Positions 46,088 through 55,401 of a stretch of 64,000 nucleotides of DNA are shown here, piece after piece. Positions within the stretch are counted from its first letter, which is position 1. Each line of letters starts with the position of its first letter. Made by a program: the position numbers and the translations under genes. The notes beneath the pieces were generated by a model, which saw only the letters and a list, made by a program, of their open reading frames with translations, was not told the DNA's origin and did not search any database. The stretch spans positions 1 through 64,000 of the forward strand of contig JAEELM010000025.1 in NCBI GenBank assembly GCA_016282685.1. Reading direction: 5' to 3'. Origin of the DNA: Elusimicrobiaceae bacterium (GTDB taxonomy: Bacteria; Elusimicrobiota; Elusimicrobia; Elusimicrobiales; Elusimicrobiaceae).

Positions 46088-47388
46088 TACCCTGCAAACA
46101 TTTCTTGCTAATCACAAGCGGGATTCTTTGCCCGCTTGTACTTGCAGCACAAAACCTAGATTGGAAAACAGCCGCTTCTTATACTAAAAAGCCGGTTAAA
46201 GCCAGTCTAACTTCTCGTTTAACTAGTTATGTGAAACAAGATACAAACACATCGGCAGAACAACTGAAATTTGCGAAAGCACTCCTTAAAGAACTGCGGC
46301 GGTATGGGTTATCCGGCACACAAGAAAAGAATGGTTTAGTACAAGTAAAAATTCCTTCCAACATCAAGGGAAATGTTCCGGAAGTTGTATTTATCGCCCG
46401 TACAGATGCTTCCGCTACCGCTGTTTCACCGCAAATCCATGAAAATTATAAGGGAGGAGAAATTGCTATACAAGCTTCTCCCCGTTTTGCATTGGATATT
46501 TACAATGCCCCACAATTAACGCGCGCTTACGGGCATGATTTATTAACTGCTTCCGGGCAAAACACCCTGGGAACCAGTACCAAAGCCGGGGCAACCATTG
46601 CCATGGAAATTGCCCGTTTTCTAGATGAACATCCTTCTGTTTCGCACGGACCCATTACTTTGTTGTTTGTACCGGGACAAGCCGGATTAAAAACCTTGCT
46701 AGATAAAAAACCAAATACTCCCTATATATATACTTTGGAAGGAACGCAAAAAGGGGAATTATCTAATCAAATTTTTAATATTCAACGCTTTGATATCAAT
46801 TTTGAAGGAAACCGGCAAGTCGCATTGGGAGATGCTATTAATTCCGCATTTGCTGACAATCTACTCATTGCGTCGGATTTTCATTCACTCCTTCCGAGGG
46901 CTAACCGCCCGGAAACCACTTCTGGAGATAAAGGCTTTATCTATGTGGACACCATTGAACACACGGGCGATCATACCCATATTTCCGGGGAAATACAAGC
47001 TTTCTCAGAAGAAGAAATGCAACGGTTAACCGCTGAAGTTACCCGTGCCTTTACCACCGTCAAAGCCATGCATCACAAAGCAAAAGATTTTTCGCTTTCC
47101 TGGAAAGAAGAACAAAAAAATTTAGCATCTGAACAAGCAGACCAAGCTCTGCTCCTTGCAGAAAAGGCCATGCAGAAAGAAGAAATATCTTCTAAACGCA
47201 TCCCCACGCGTATTCCCAATAGTGCAGCCTTGCTAGCCGCCGGCAATTGGCCTATTGTCACATTATTTACAGGCCATTACAACGACAATACCCAGTATGA
47301 ATATGCCGACTTGGATGAAATGGAAGCTTCTTTCCGTACTGCTATGCAAATTTTAACCCAAGTCTCTATTCCAGAGAAGAATGATTAA
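46084..47388 (+). CDS. Secreted PepT-like (M20B) protein with degenerate metal-binding site
   Basis: Signal MIPCKHFLLITSGILCPLVLAA; PepT-like layout (VFIARTDAS, QIHENYKGGEIAI, LGTSTKAGATIAM, KGELSNQIFNIQRFDINFEGN, LFTGHYN) with ligands substituted. Confidence 0.78.
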   Translation: MIPCKHFLLITSGILCPLVLAAQNLDWKTAASYTKKPVKASLTSRLTSYVKQDTNTSAEQLKFAKALLKELRRYGLSGTQEKNGLVQVKIPSNIKGNVPEVVFIARTDASATAVSPQIHENYKGGEIAIQASPRFALDIYNAPQLTRAYGHDLLTASGQNTLGTSTKAGATIAMEIARFLDEHPSVSHGPITLLFVPGQAGLKTLLDKKPNTPYIYTLEGTQKGELSNQIFNIQRFDINFEGNRQVALGDAINSAFADNLLIASDFHSLLPRANRPETTSGDKGFIYVDTIEHTGDHTHISGEIQAFSEEEMQRLTAEVTRAFTTVKAMHHKAKDFSLSWKEEQKNLASEQADQALLLAEKAMQKEEISSKRIPTRIPNSAALLAAGNWPIVTLFTGHYNDNTQYEYADLDEMEASFRTAMQILTQVSIPEKND

Positions 47389-47389
47389 A

Positions 47390-47998
47390 ATGCAGATTGT
47401 TATCGCTACAGAGAATTTACACAAACTTAATGAGTTGCAAGCTATTTTGCCTTCCTCTTTCCCGGATGGATCTTCTATAATCTACACAGGAATGCAATCA
47501 TTTTCTCTTACACTCCCGCCGGAAACAGGCACCTCTCTTCAAGAAAACGCCCAACTGAAAGCCGTATATGTAGCCCGGCAAACAGGTCTTCCGGCAATTT
47601 CTGACGATACAGGTTTGGAAGTGGATTTTTTGAATGGAGCCCCCGGCATTTATACAGCCCGTTACGCAGGAGAACACGGCAATGCACAGGCCAACAATCA
47701 AAAACTCTTAGCAGCACTCAAAGATGTGCCCATGCCCCAACGAACCGCCCGTTTTCGCACGGTAGCTTGCCTGGCTTATCCCAACGGCAAAACGGTTCTT
47801 TTTGAAGGAACGGCGGAAGGACATATTGCTCAGTCTTACTCCGGCAAAAATGGTTTTGGATACGATCCCATCTTTATTGTAACCGCAACCAACAAAACTT
47901 TTGCACAAATGTCGCCTGAAGAAAAAAACGCACTGAGCCACCGTGCCCGTGCGTTTAAAAAACTAGCCCAATATGTAAAAGAAAACCCCACCTTTTAG
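47390..47998 (+). CDS. rdgB: XTP/dITP diphosphatase (RdgB/HAM1)
   Basis: VIATENLHKLNEL; ISDDTGLEVDFLNGAPGIYTARYAG; FGYDPIF; start 47390. Confidence 0.93.
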   Translation: MQIVIATENLHKLNELQAILPSSFPDGSSIIYTGMQSFSLTLPPETGTSLQENAQLKAVYVARQTGLPAISDDTGLEVDFLNGAPGIYTARYAGEHGNAQANNQKLLAALKDVPMPQRTARFRTVACLAYPNGKTVLFEGTAEGHIAQSYSGKNGFGYDPIFIVTATNKTFAQMSPEEKNALSHRARAFKKLAQYVKENPTF

Positions 47999-48012
47999 TG
48001 GGGTTTGTTTTT
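47983..48012 (+). terminator. Rho-independent terminator
   Basis: AAACCCCACcttttaGTGGGGTTTGTTTTT. Confidence 0.85.
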
Positions 48013-48793
48013 AAAATTCAATTACCAACATTGCCGGAGTAATAAGATACCATAAATTTACTGCGGCAGCCAAACTTAAACTAGGTCCAAATGGAATAGC
48101 ATCCGAACCTTTCTTTCCTTTCCAAATCATCAAAATTAATGCGTTAACAAGGCCAAAGAAAGATCCTATGATAATCGTTGTGATAACCCCTCTCCAGCCT
48201 AAAAATGCCCCCACACCAGCCATTAGTTTAATATCGCCTCCGCCCATAGCTTCTTTGCCAAAAATCCAGGTTCCCACCAGAGCAATCCCAAGCACACCGA
48301 AAAGGCCCACACCGGCCCCTAAAAATGAAGTTAACTCTTTTTCCCACCAAAGACCTTCAAAATAGGGATTGGCCCAAGCAAAAGCAATTCCTAATATTAA
48401 AAGTCCTATAGAAAAGCGGTCCGGAATAATCATTAATTGTAAATCAATGACCGATAGAATAATTAAAAAGTAAATCGCCGTCAACACAACAAAAGTCCAC
48501 AGAGAAAGGCCATAGCGGTACACAAATAACACGGTTGCCAACGCAGTCAGCAATTCTACGGCCTGATATTGAATGGAAATTTTTCCCTTACAATGACGGC
48601 ACTTTCCCAACAGGAACAAATAACTTAACAACGGAATATTGTCATACCACTTAATTGGTTGTCGGCAACGTGGGCAAAACGAAGCCGGCCACGCAATGGA
48701 TTTGTGGCGCGGAATACGGTAAATACACACATTAAAAAAACTACCAAATACCAAACCGAACAATCCTGCAAAAATCAAAATTAACGTCTGCAT
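48011..48793 (-). CDS. pilD: Prepilin peptidase/N-methyltransferase (A24)
   Basis: GSFFNVCIYRIPR; CPRC...CRHC zinc motif; GGGDIKLMAGVGAFLG; start 48793 with AGGAG. Confidence 0.92.
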   Translation of the reverse strand: MQTLILIFAGLFGLVFGSFFNVCIYRIPRHKSIAWPASFCPRCRQPIKWYDNIPLLSYLFLLGKCRHCKGKISIQYQAVELLTALATVLFVYRYGLSLWTFVVLTAIYFLIILSVIDLQLMIIPDRFSIGLLILGIAFAWANPYFEGLWWEKELTSFLGAGVGLFGVLGIALVGTWIFGKEAMGGGDIKLMAGVGAFLGWRGVITTIIIGSFFGLVNALILMIWKGKKGSDAIPFGPSLSLAAAVNLWYLITPAMLVIEF

Positions 48794-48832
48794 AATACTC
48801 CTATTTGTTAACAACCCGTTGATGACACACAA

Positions 48833-49249
48833 TTAATGCGACATCCACGCCTTCCCATAGCTATCTTCTGCATCTACATTTACAAAAAAGTCGCCAAATC
48901 GGGGATCGGAGGGATCGTTTACATAGGACCATCCCCCCTCATTAGTAAAACATTGTTCAAAATTCCCGACAGAGACATGATTGGAAGGAGTATATCCGGG
49001 TACCTGGGCTTGTGGTATTTTTTCCAAATATTGCGGAATAAGGCTGGTTAAATCATCCGTAGGATAAATCCCCTGGTGTTCGCCATAATAGGCCGCAATC
49101 GCACTGCGCACCTGGACCAACTTATGTTTTGTACTTCCTTCCTCGGCTTTATGCAATAACAACATAAATTTTGGAATGGTAAATCCCAAAAGCACAGCAA
49201 ACACTACCAACATTACTACAACTTCCGTTATTGTAAAGCCTTTTTTCAT
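48833..49249 (-). CDS. Type IV pilin-like/pseudopilin protein
   Basis: MKKGFTITEVVVMLVVFAVLLGFTIP class III signal, 40 nt upstream of pilD. Confidence 0.88.
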   Translation of the reverse strand: MKKGFTITEVVVMLVVFAVLLGFTIPKFMLLLHKAEEGSTKHKLVQVRSAIAAYYGEHQGIYPTDDLTSLIPQYLEKIPQAQVPGYTPSNHVSVGNFEQCFTNEGGWSYVNDPSDPRFGDFFVNVDAEDSYGKAWMSH

Positions 49250-49257
49250 AGGTCCCC

Positions 49258-50487
49258 CTATTTTAAGTTCAATGCAATATAAGTAAATACTTTGGCATCT
49301 CCCAACGTATTTTTAATACTACTATATTCATTGGGTTGATGCGCCATATCATCTAATTTAGAAAACACAACTACCGGATAACCGGCATTGCGCAAAAAAG
49401 CTCCTACCGTTCCGCCACCTACACCCATCGCACGTGGATTGTTCTTATACACCATTTTGGCAGCTTGTTGGGTAAGTCTGATTAAATCATGCTTTTTATC
49501 CGTCGGTTTGGAAGATTCATTAATTAAATCTTCTACTTTTACTTTTACCTTGTATTTTTTCTCAATTTCTTTGTTCATTTTGGCAATTTCTGCCAATACC
49601 TGTGCATTGGAATAGCAAGGAAGTACCCGACAATCTAAGTAAAAAACATCCGTCCCCGGAATGGTGTTGACGTTAGGAACATTGGCCTCTTTTTTAGTAG
49701 GTTCAAAAGTACTGGTAGATTCCGGAGCAAACAATGCATCTTTTTTGTTAAATTTCTTATACAAATCCTCCAGTCTCACAATTAGATGTGCAGAAGCTCT
49801 ATGCGCATTGATCCCGGCATGTGGCGTAGAGGAATGAGTCTGTTTGCCGGAAACGGTAAATTTAAGCCATAACATATTCTTTTCGGCCACTTCTACCATT
49901 GTTCCTTTGGGATTTCCCCCATCAGGTACCATAAAAACATCTTCTTTTCCAAATAATTTGCCATGTTTTTTAATGATTTCTACGATACCATACTGGCTGC
50001 CGATTTCTTCGTCCGCATTAAGCAATAAAGCATAGTTACAAGGCGGGCGAATACCCAATTCCATCATGGCTTTTACAGCCAACAAACCTGAAACTAACCC
50101 TTGTTGATTGTCTTCAGAACCACGCCCATAAATTCTATCTCCTTTAACAACTGCTTTGAAAGGATCGGTTTTCCATAAATTCAAATCCCCTGGGGGAACT
50201 ACATCCAAATGGGCCATAACCCAAAATGTTTTTTGTTTATTCTTTCCGTAATATTTAGCAACAATATTCGGTCGAACGCCCCCTGTTGCCTTTGAATCTT
50301 TTACGTTAATAACAGATAATTCATCAAATTTCATTGTTTTTAAAACGGAAAGTAAATAATCAGCTTTTGCTTTTTCTCCCGCGCCACCCTCGTGCGGAGA
50401 TACGGCAGGGCAAGCAATCATATGTGTTTGCAAATCAATGACGGTATCTTTGTATGTATCAATTTTTTTAAATAATTCTTTCTGCAT
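49258..50487 (-). CDS. M20 family metallo-dipeptidase
   Basis: MAHLDVVPPGD; GRGSEDNQQG; NADEEIGS motifs. Confidence 0.88.
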   Translation of the reverse strand: MQKELFKKIDTYKDTVIDLQTHMIACPAVSPHEGGAGEKAKADYLLSVLKTMKFDELSVINVKDSKATGGVRPNIVAKYYGKNKQKTFWVMAHLDVVPPGDLNLWKTDPFKAVVKGDRIYGRGSEDNQQGLVSGLLAVKAMMELGIRPPCNYALLLNADEEIGSQYGIVEIIKKHGKLFGKEDVFMVPDGGNPKGTMVEVAEKNMLWLKFTVSGKQTHSSTPHAGINAHRASAHLIVRLEDLYKKFNKKDALFAPESTSTFEPTKKEANVPNVNTIPGTDVFYLDCRVLPCYSNAQVLAEIAKMNKEIEKKYKVKVKVEDLINESSKPTDKKHDLIRLTQQAAKMVYKNNPRAMGVGGGTVGAFLRNAGYPVVVFSKLDDMAHQPNEYSSIKNTLGDAKVFTYIALNLK

Positions 50488-50501
50488 TTTTCCTCCAAGC
50501 C

Positions 50502-51254
50502 CTATAACGGGTTTGCCACATCAATGAATTCGGTTTGTACGTCAAAACGCTTGGCTACTAAATCTTTCAGCGCGCGTACACCGGGTTTTTCGGAATTATA
50601 ATGGCCTAACGATACGCAGTTAATATGCCCTTCGCGACACCATTCTTGTACAGGCTCATCTAATGCACCGGTAATATAGAGGTCCAACTTGTCGTTAATA
50701 GCTTGCGGCAACATGCTATAAGCGCCACCGCTAACAATCCCAACAGATGCTATTTTCTCCGGTCCAAAAGCAAGCACTTTCGCTTGAGTTTGGCAAAAAT
50801 CTTCTAAGATTTTTACCAATTCTCCCAACGGACGAGAAGGAATACGGCCCGAAAAACCAATTAAATTGCCGTGATATTCCCCAAACGGCAGCGGTGTTCC
50901 CCCTCCGATAGCACGCATGAGGCACGCATTGTGCCCCACTACGGCATGCTTATCCAATGGCAAGTGGTAACCCGCTAAACCGATATTTTCTTTCAGTAAA
51001 AAGGCAATCCGCTCCTTAAACATCCCCGTAAGGGGCTGTTCCTGCCCCCATAACAGGCCATGGTGAACCACTATCAAATCCGCCCCTGCATACTGCGCTT
51101 GTTTGAACAATTCCATAGACGCAGATACGCCAAAAACAATCTTGTTAATTTTTTCTTTCCCTTCCACCTGCAAACCATTATGGCTTGCATCCGGGATATG
51201 GGCGATATCCAAATAGGTGTCCAAAAAATGGAGAACGTCTGCACAATTTACCAT
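50502..51254 (-). CDS. Nif3-like dinuclear metal centre protein
   Basis: NGLQVEGKEKINKIVFGVSAS; LIVVHHGLLWG; GVVSGGAYS-like IVSGGAYSML; SLGHYNSEKPGV. Confidence 0.9.
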   Translation of the reverse strand: MVNCADVLHFLDTYLDIAHIPDASHNGLQVEGKEKINKIVFGVSASMELFKQAQYAGADLIVVHHGLLWGQEQPLTGMFKERIAFLLKENIGLAGYHLPLDKHAVVGHNACLMRAIGGGTPLPFGEYHGNLIGFSGRIPSRPLGELVKILEDFCQTQAKVLAFGPEKIASVGIVSGGAYSMLPQAINDKLDLYITGALDEPVQEWCREGHINCVSLGHYNSEKPGVRALKDLVAKRFDVQTEFIDVANPL

Positions 51255-51279
51255 AGAATTATGTTATCATTTTATAAGA

Positions 51280-53124
51280 ATGAATAGAATAGTTTTTTTA
51301 GTCGCAATACTGCTTGTAAGCGCCGGCACCGTCATGGGACAAGAAATTCCCGTAGCGCCTTATTTACCGGCCCAGCAAACGTTGGCTACCCAAACCAAGG
51401 CGCCTATAACGGTACAATTTCCTCAAGAAAATATGAAAATGCCGCGCGGTGCCAAGAATATCTTTATATTTGGGCATTTACACTTTCCTCATCCGAAGAC
51501 TTTACAAATCAACGGTCAAACCATTCCATTACATAAAAGCGGTTCTTTCCTGGCATTTGTTCCCGTAGAAACAGGACCTTTTACATTTTTGCTACAAGCT
51601 TCCGATGGACAACAAACCTATCAAGCGGTCCGGAACATTCATGTGCGCGGGCAAGATATTACTGATTTTTCTCAAACAGCTTCTTTTGAAGAAGGCGAAA
51701 CATTCCCGCAGCATGATATTGAATTGGTGGCCGGAGAAACTTTGCCTCTTTACGTTCGCGGTACCCCGCAGGCTACGGTGGAAGCTTCTTTACCGGGGTT
51801 AAAAAATGGGAAAAATATCCTTTTAGCTGAAGATCCCTCCAATCCCGGGGTTTATCGTGCCGATTTTACAATCTTAGAAAAACAACGAGCCAAAAACTCT
51901 AAAGTTATATATAAGATGAGCAACGGACCCGAAAACTCAAAAGCCAAAATAACAGCACCCGGAAAGGTAACTGTACGTTCGAAACGCCATCCTTTTTCTT
52001 GCGCCAAAATTACACATCCCGGCATTAAAGTCCGTCAACTTCCCACTTCTCAAGGGAACCTCTTTCCGCACTACCGTGCCTTCGGAGAAGTACGCATAAC
52101 CGGTCAAAAAAATAATCAGTATCACATTTGGCTTAACGAAACCGAACAGGCATGGCTAGAAAAAGAAAAAATTGAACCGATTCCTTGTCCAAAGAAAATG
52201 CCGGGAAATACAATTTCCGGGTTAGAAACTAATAATTTGGATACAAAAACACATATCACGGTCCACTCTTCTCGTGCTACCCCTATTCAAATTCAAGAAT
52301 TTAAAGACCGCTTGGAAGTGCAACTTTATTATGTGGATAATGTAGATGAGAATTTTAGTATTGATAACACTAGTCCTATCTTAGAGAAAATCCTTTGGTC
52401 TCGCCCTTCGAATGATACACTATTGTTAAAACTTTATTTTTCTCCTAAAGCACGTTTGTGGGGATATTCCTACGAATTTAACGAAAACGGCCTAGAGATA
52501 GACCTTTTCCATGCGCCTTCTCTTACTCCCACTGTCCAGGCACCATTGGCTGGAGCACGCATCTTGATAGATGCAGGGCATAACCCAAAGAAATCGGCCC
52601 CTTATGACGGAGCCGTAGGGCCTACCGGATATCTGGAATTTGAGGGAACAATGGCACTGGCAGAAGAACTAAAAACCGCACTGGAAAAAGAAGGAGCCAC
52701 CGTCATCCTAACCCGACGAGGGAATAATAAAATGACATTGCAACAACGCTATGAACATGCACTGCGTAACCAGGCACATATCTTTGTTAGTCTGCATTAC
52801 AATGCATTCCCTGAAACCGTCAATCCGTTAATCCGGCCTCGTGGCTTTCAAGTCTACTACACTTATCCTCATAGCTTTGACTTAGCCAATGCCATGCATA
52901 AAGCCTATACAAAACATGTTCCGCTGGCAGATAACGGGATGATTTCTAATAATGTACTGTTTATTCCCCGTATTTCCGAAATGCCCAGTATTTTAGTGGA
53001 AAGTGCCTATCTCATGTTCCCGGAACAAGAAGAAATGGCTCGTACAAAAGAAGGCCGAAGCAAATTAGTTACGGCCTTAAAGGCAGGCATTTTAGACTTT
53101 TTCCGTAGTGTAAACACCAAATAA
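51280..53124 (+). CDS. N-acetylmuramoyl-L-alanine amidase (Amidase_3) with SH3-like and AMIN-like N-terminal regions
   Basis: Signal peptide from 51280; ILIDAGHNPKKSAPYDGA; FVSLHYNA; ILVESAYLMFPEQE. Confidence 0.88.
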   Translation: MNRIVFLVAILLVSAGTVMGQEIPVAPYLPAQQTLATQTKAPITVQFPQENMKMPRGAKNIFIFGHLHFPHPKTLQINGQTIPLHKSGSFLAFVPVETGPFTFLLQASDGQQTYQAVRNIHVRGQDITDFSQTASFEEGETFPQHDIELVAGETLPLYVRGTPQATVEASLPGLKNGKNILLAEDPSNPGVYRADFTILEKQRAKNSKVIYKMSNGPENSKAKITAPGKVTVRSKRHPFSCAKITHPGIKVRQLPTSQGNLFPHYRAFGEVRITGQKNNQYHIWLNETEQAWLEKEKIEPIPCPKKMPGNTISGLETNNLDTKTHITVHSSRATPIQIQEFKDRLEVQLYYVDNVDENFSIDNTSPILEKILWSRPSNDTLLLKLYFSPKARLWGYSYEFNENGLEIDLFHAPSLTPTVQAPLAGARILIDAGHNPKKSAPYDGAVGPTGYLEFEGTMALAEELKTALEKEGATVILTRRGNNKMTLQQRYEHALRNQAHIFVSLHYNAFPETVNPLIRPRGFQVYYTYPHSFDLANAMHKAYTKHVPLADNGMISNNVLFIPRISEMPSILVESAYLMFPEQEEMARTKEGRSKLVTALKAGILDFFRSVNTK

Positions 53125-53125
53125 A

Positions 53126-53152
53126 AAGGCCCCTAAAAGAGGCCTTTTTTAG
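53126..53152 (+). terminator. Rho-independent terminator
   Basis: AAAAAGGCCcctaaaagaGGCCTTTTTT. Confidence 0.85.
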
Positions 53153-53163
53153 ATGTTTATATA

Positions 53164-53766
53164 TCAAAAGCGCACGCCCAACCATATCTTCCCTTCCGCT
53201 TCCCAACGAGAAGATAATCCATAAAATTCGCTTAAATTTCTCCCTTTGTTATAAACAGCTCTTCCTTCTACAGCAACAAATATGTTTTGCCACAAGGGAG
53301 CTTCTAAGCCCGCACCCGCCATAGCGTATACGATTTCTTTTGTATCTTCCTTCTTCCAATAGGCGGAAACATAATTTAAATGATGAGATGTTACCCCCGC
53401 ACCAGCTAATAAATAAACAAGCGGGATTGTATCCGGCGTTAAACGGTATTGTGCCAACAAACCTACACGATATGAATGATAACGGGCAACCAAAGGGTTA
53501 ATCTTGTGGGATAGGAAAAACGTTCCTTCTCCTCCCAAAGCCCAGCGGGTAGAAGGAATGTAAAGAAAACGCCCTGACCATCCATGCTGTCCGCTTGTGG
53601 AAGAACTCCCCTCTTTTAATTCCGTTTCTCCGGTAGAAGCACTCCAACCGGCCGCAACTTCCCAGTGCAACTCTGGAGATGAAGAGGGTGCCTCTCCGGC
53701 CCGATAAATTTGTCCAAAAGATAAACTAAAACTAAATAAGAAAAAAGATATCAGTACATACTTCAT
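53164..53766 (-). CDS. Putative outer-membrane beta-barrel protein
   Basis: 200 aa, signal peptide, alternating aromatic strands, C-terminal ...KIWLGVRF. Confidence 0.65.
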   Translation of the reverse strand: MKYVLISFFLFSFSLSFGQIYRAGEAPSSSPELHWEVAAGWSASTGETELKEGSSSTSGQHGWSGRFLYIPSTRWALGGEGTFFLSHKINPLVARYHSYRVGLLAQYRLTPDTIPLVYLLAGAGVTSHHLNYVSAYWKKEDTKEIVYAMAGAGLEAPLWQNIFVAVEGRAVYNKGRNLSEFYGLSSRWEAEGKIWLGVRF

Positions 53767-53822
53767 AATATTATTGTAAAAAACCTATACCGGGAATTAA
53801 ATAACTAAAAGTAGTTATCACG

Positions 53823-53851
53823 AAAATTCCCCCAATTCATCTTGGGGGAAT
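53823..53851 (-). terminator. Rho-independent terminator of the downstream-reading pilin gene
   Basis: ATTCCCCCAA-ttcatc-TTGGGGGAAT, T-run on minus strand. Confidence 0.75.
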
Positions 53852-53885
53852 CTGAACTATAAAATATTTTTCTTACATCAATTTT

Positions 53886-54338
53886 TTAAAATCTCTTACA
53901 TTCCGTTCTTTCTTCGGAAGAAGTACAATTAAATTCCCGGTACAAATTGCAATCTTTCCCGGCACACTCCAATGACTGCGCAGAACCGTCCGGAGCTGTA
54001 ACCACAAAAAGAATGGCAGAGGTTTTATTTGAACTACCTTCTCGTGGAAAAATCCTTACATCATATTCAGGGCCATCCGTTAATTCATATTGATAAAACT
54101 GCAGATCCCCATTTTTCATGGCAATAGATAAGAATTTAATGTCAGTTGCTTTCTTATTGTATTCGGCAGAATACGCATTCATTGCTCTAACCACCGCACT
54201 AATGACGTTACCTCCCTCCGTAGTAAAGCTACGCGATACTGACCGCCGGTACTGCGGCAAAGCGAACCCAACCAAAATTCCCAAAATCAAAACTACCATT
54301 AATAATTCAATCAACGTAAAACCTTTTTTCATTTGCAT
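53886..54338 (-). CDS. Type IV pilin-like protein (PilE-like)
   Basis: MQMKKGFTLIELLMVVLILGILVGFALPQYRRSV; start 54338 with AGGAG. Confidence 0.92.
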   Translation of the reverse strand: MQMKKGFTLIELLMVVLILGILVGFALPQYRRSVSRSFTTEGGNVISAVVRAMNAYSAEYNKKATDIKFLSIAMKNGDLQFYQYELTDGPEYDVRIFPREGSSNKTSAILFVVTAPDGSAQSLECAGKDCNLYREFNCTSSEERTECKRF

Positions 54339-54453
54339 ATTTTTCTCCTTTCCTTGTATAAAAATGTACCATAAAACAGAAAAAACCGTCAAGCGAATCC
54401 TCATCTAAGATAAAATTCTCGTTTTCACTAATAAAAATTACTATAATGATTCC

Positions 54454-55386
54454 ATGAAGATTGCACTACTAATTCCCGTATATAACGAAGAAGAAGCCTT
54501 GCCTCTTTTTTACGATACACTTCAAAAATTTTCCTTTCCTCAAAAGGAAAGGATAGAACTGCATTATTTATTTGTAAATGATGGTAGCCAAGACAAAACC
54601 TTTTCACTACTCAAAAAAATAGCGCAGGAAAACCCCTTGGTCCACGTCATTTCTTTTTCTCGCAATTTCGGAAAAGAAGCTGCCATCACTGCCGGTCTAA
54701 CTGCCGCGCAAAATTATGATGCGGTCATCATTATGGATGTAGATTTGCAAGACCCTCCTTCCCTAATCCCCACGTTTATTCAGAAATGGCAAGAAGGATT
54801 CGAAATGGTATATGCGGTGAGAACCACCCGGGCAAGCGACCCTTGGCTGAAACGAATCACTGCCAATTATTTTTATAAATTTTACAATCTACTGGCAGAT
54901 CGGCCAATGCCCCCTCACGCGGGAGACTGCCGCTTGCTAAGCCGAGTTGTAATAAAATCCTTGTTGCAACTGCCCGAGAGAGAACGGTTCATGAAAGGAC
55001 TTTTCAATTGGGTAGGGTTCAAAAGTACTTCTGTTCCCTCCGTCCGTCAACCCCGCCAAGCAGGAAACACAAAATGGAATTACTGGCAACTATGGAAATT
55101 TTCTCTCCAAGGAATTACTGCCGGTAGCACATTATTGTTACGATTATGGACCTATGTCGGAATTATTATAGCTATTATCGCCGTCCTATTTGCGTGCTGG
55201 GTAGCGTTGAAAAAAATTATTTATGGAAATCCCGTAAATGGATATGCGTCTATTATGGTAACTATTTTATTCTGTAGCGGAATACAATTGATTTCTCTTG
55301 GAATCATAGGGGAATACTTAAGCCGTATCTTTATGGAAGCCAAACAACGTCCCCTTTATCTTATAGAAGAAAAAATTAATCTATAA
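54454..55386 (+). CDS. Family 2 glycosyltransferase, polyprenyl-phosphate type (GtrB/DPM-like)
   Basis: IPVYNEEEALPLFYD; FVNDGSQDKT; MDVDLQDPPSLIP; two C-terminal TM helices. Confidence 0.92.
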   Translation: MKIALLIPVYNEEEALPLFYDTLQKFSFPQKERIELHYLFVNDGSQDKTFSLLKKIAQENPLVHVISFSRNFGKEAAITAGLTAAQNYDAVIIMDVDLQDPPSLIPTFIQKWQEGFEMVYAVRTTRASDPWLKRITANYFYKFYNLLADRPMPPHAGDCRLLSRVVIKSLLQLPERERFMKGLFNWVGFKSTSVPSVRQPRQAGNTKWNYWQLWKFSLQGITAGSTLLLRLWTYVGIIIAIIAVLFACWVALKKIIYGNPVNGYASIMVTILFCSGIQLISLGIIGEYLSRIFMEAKQRPLYLIEEKINL

Positions 55387-55401
55387 ATACTTGCAAACCA
55401 C

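Noticed and set aside
46084-47388. Functional PepT tripeptidase annotation
   Set aside because: Most zinc ligands are substituted, so naming it pepT would overstate function.
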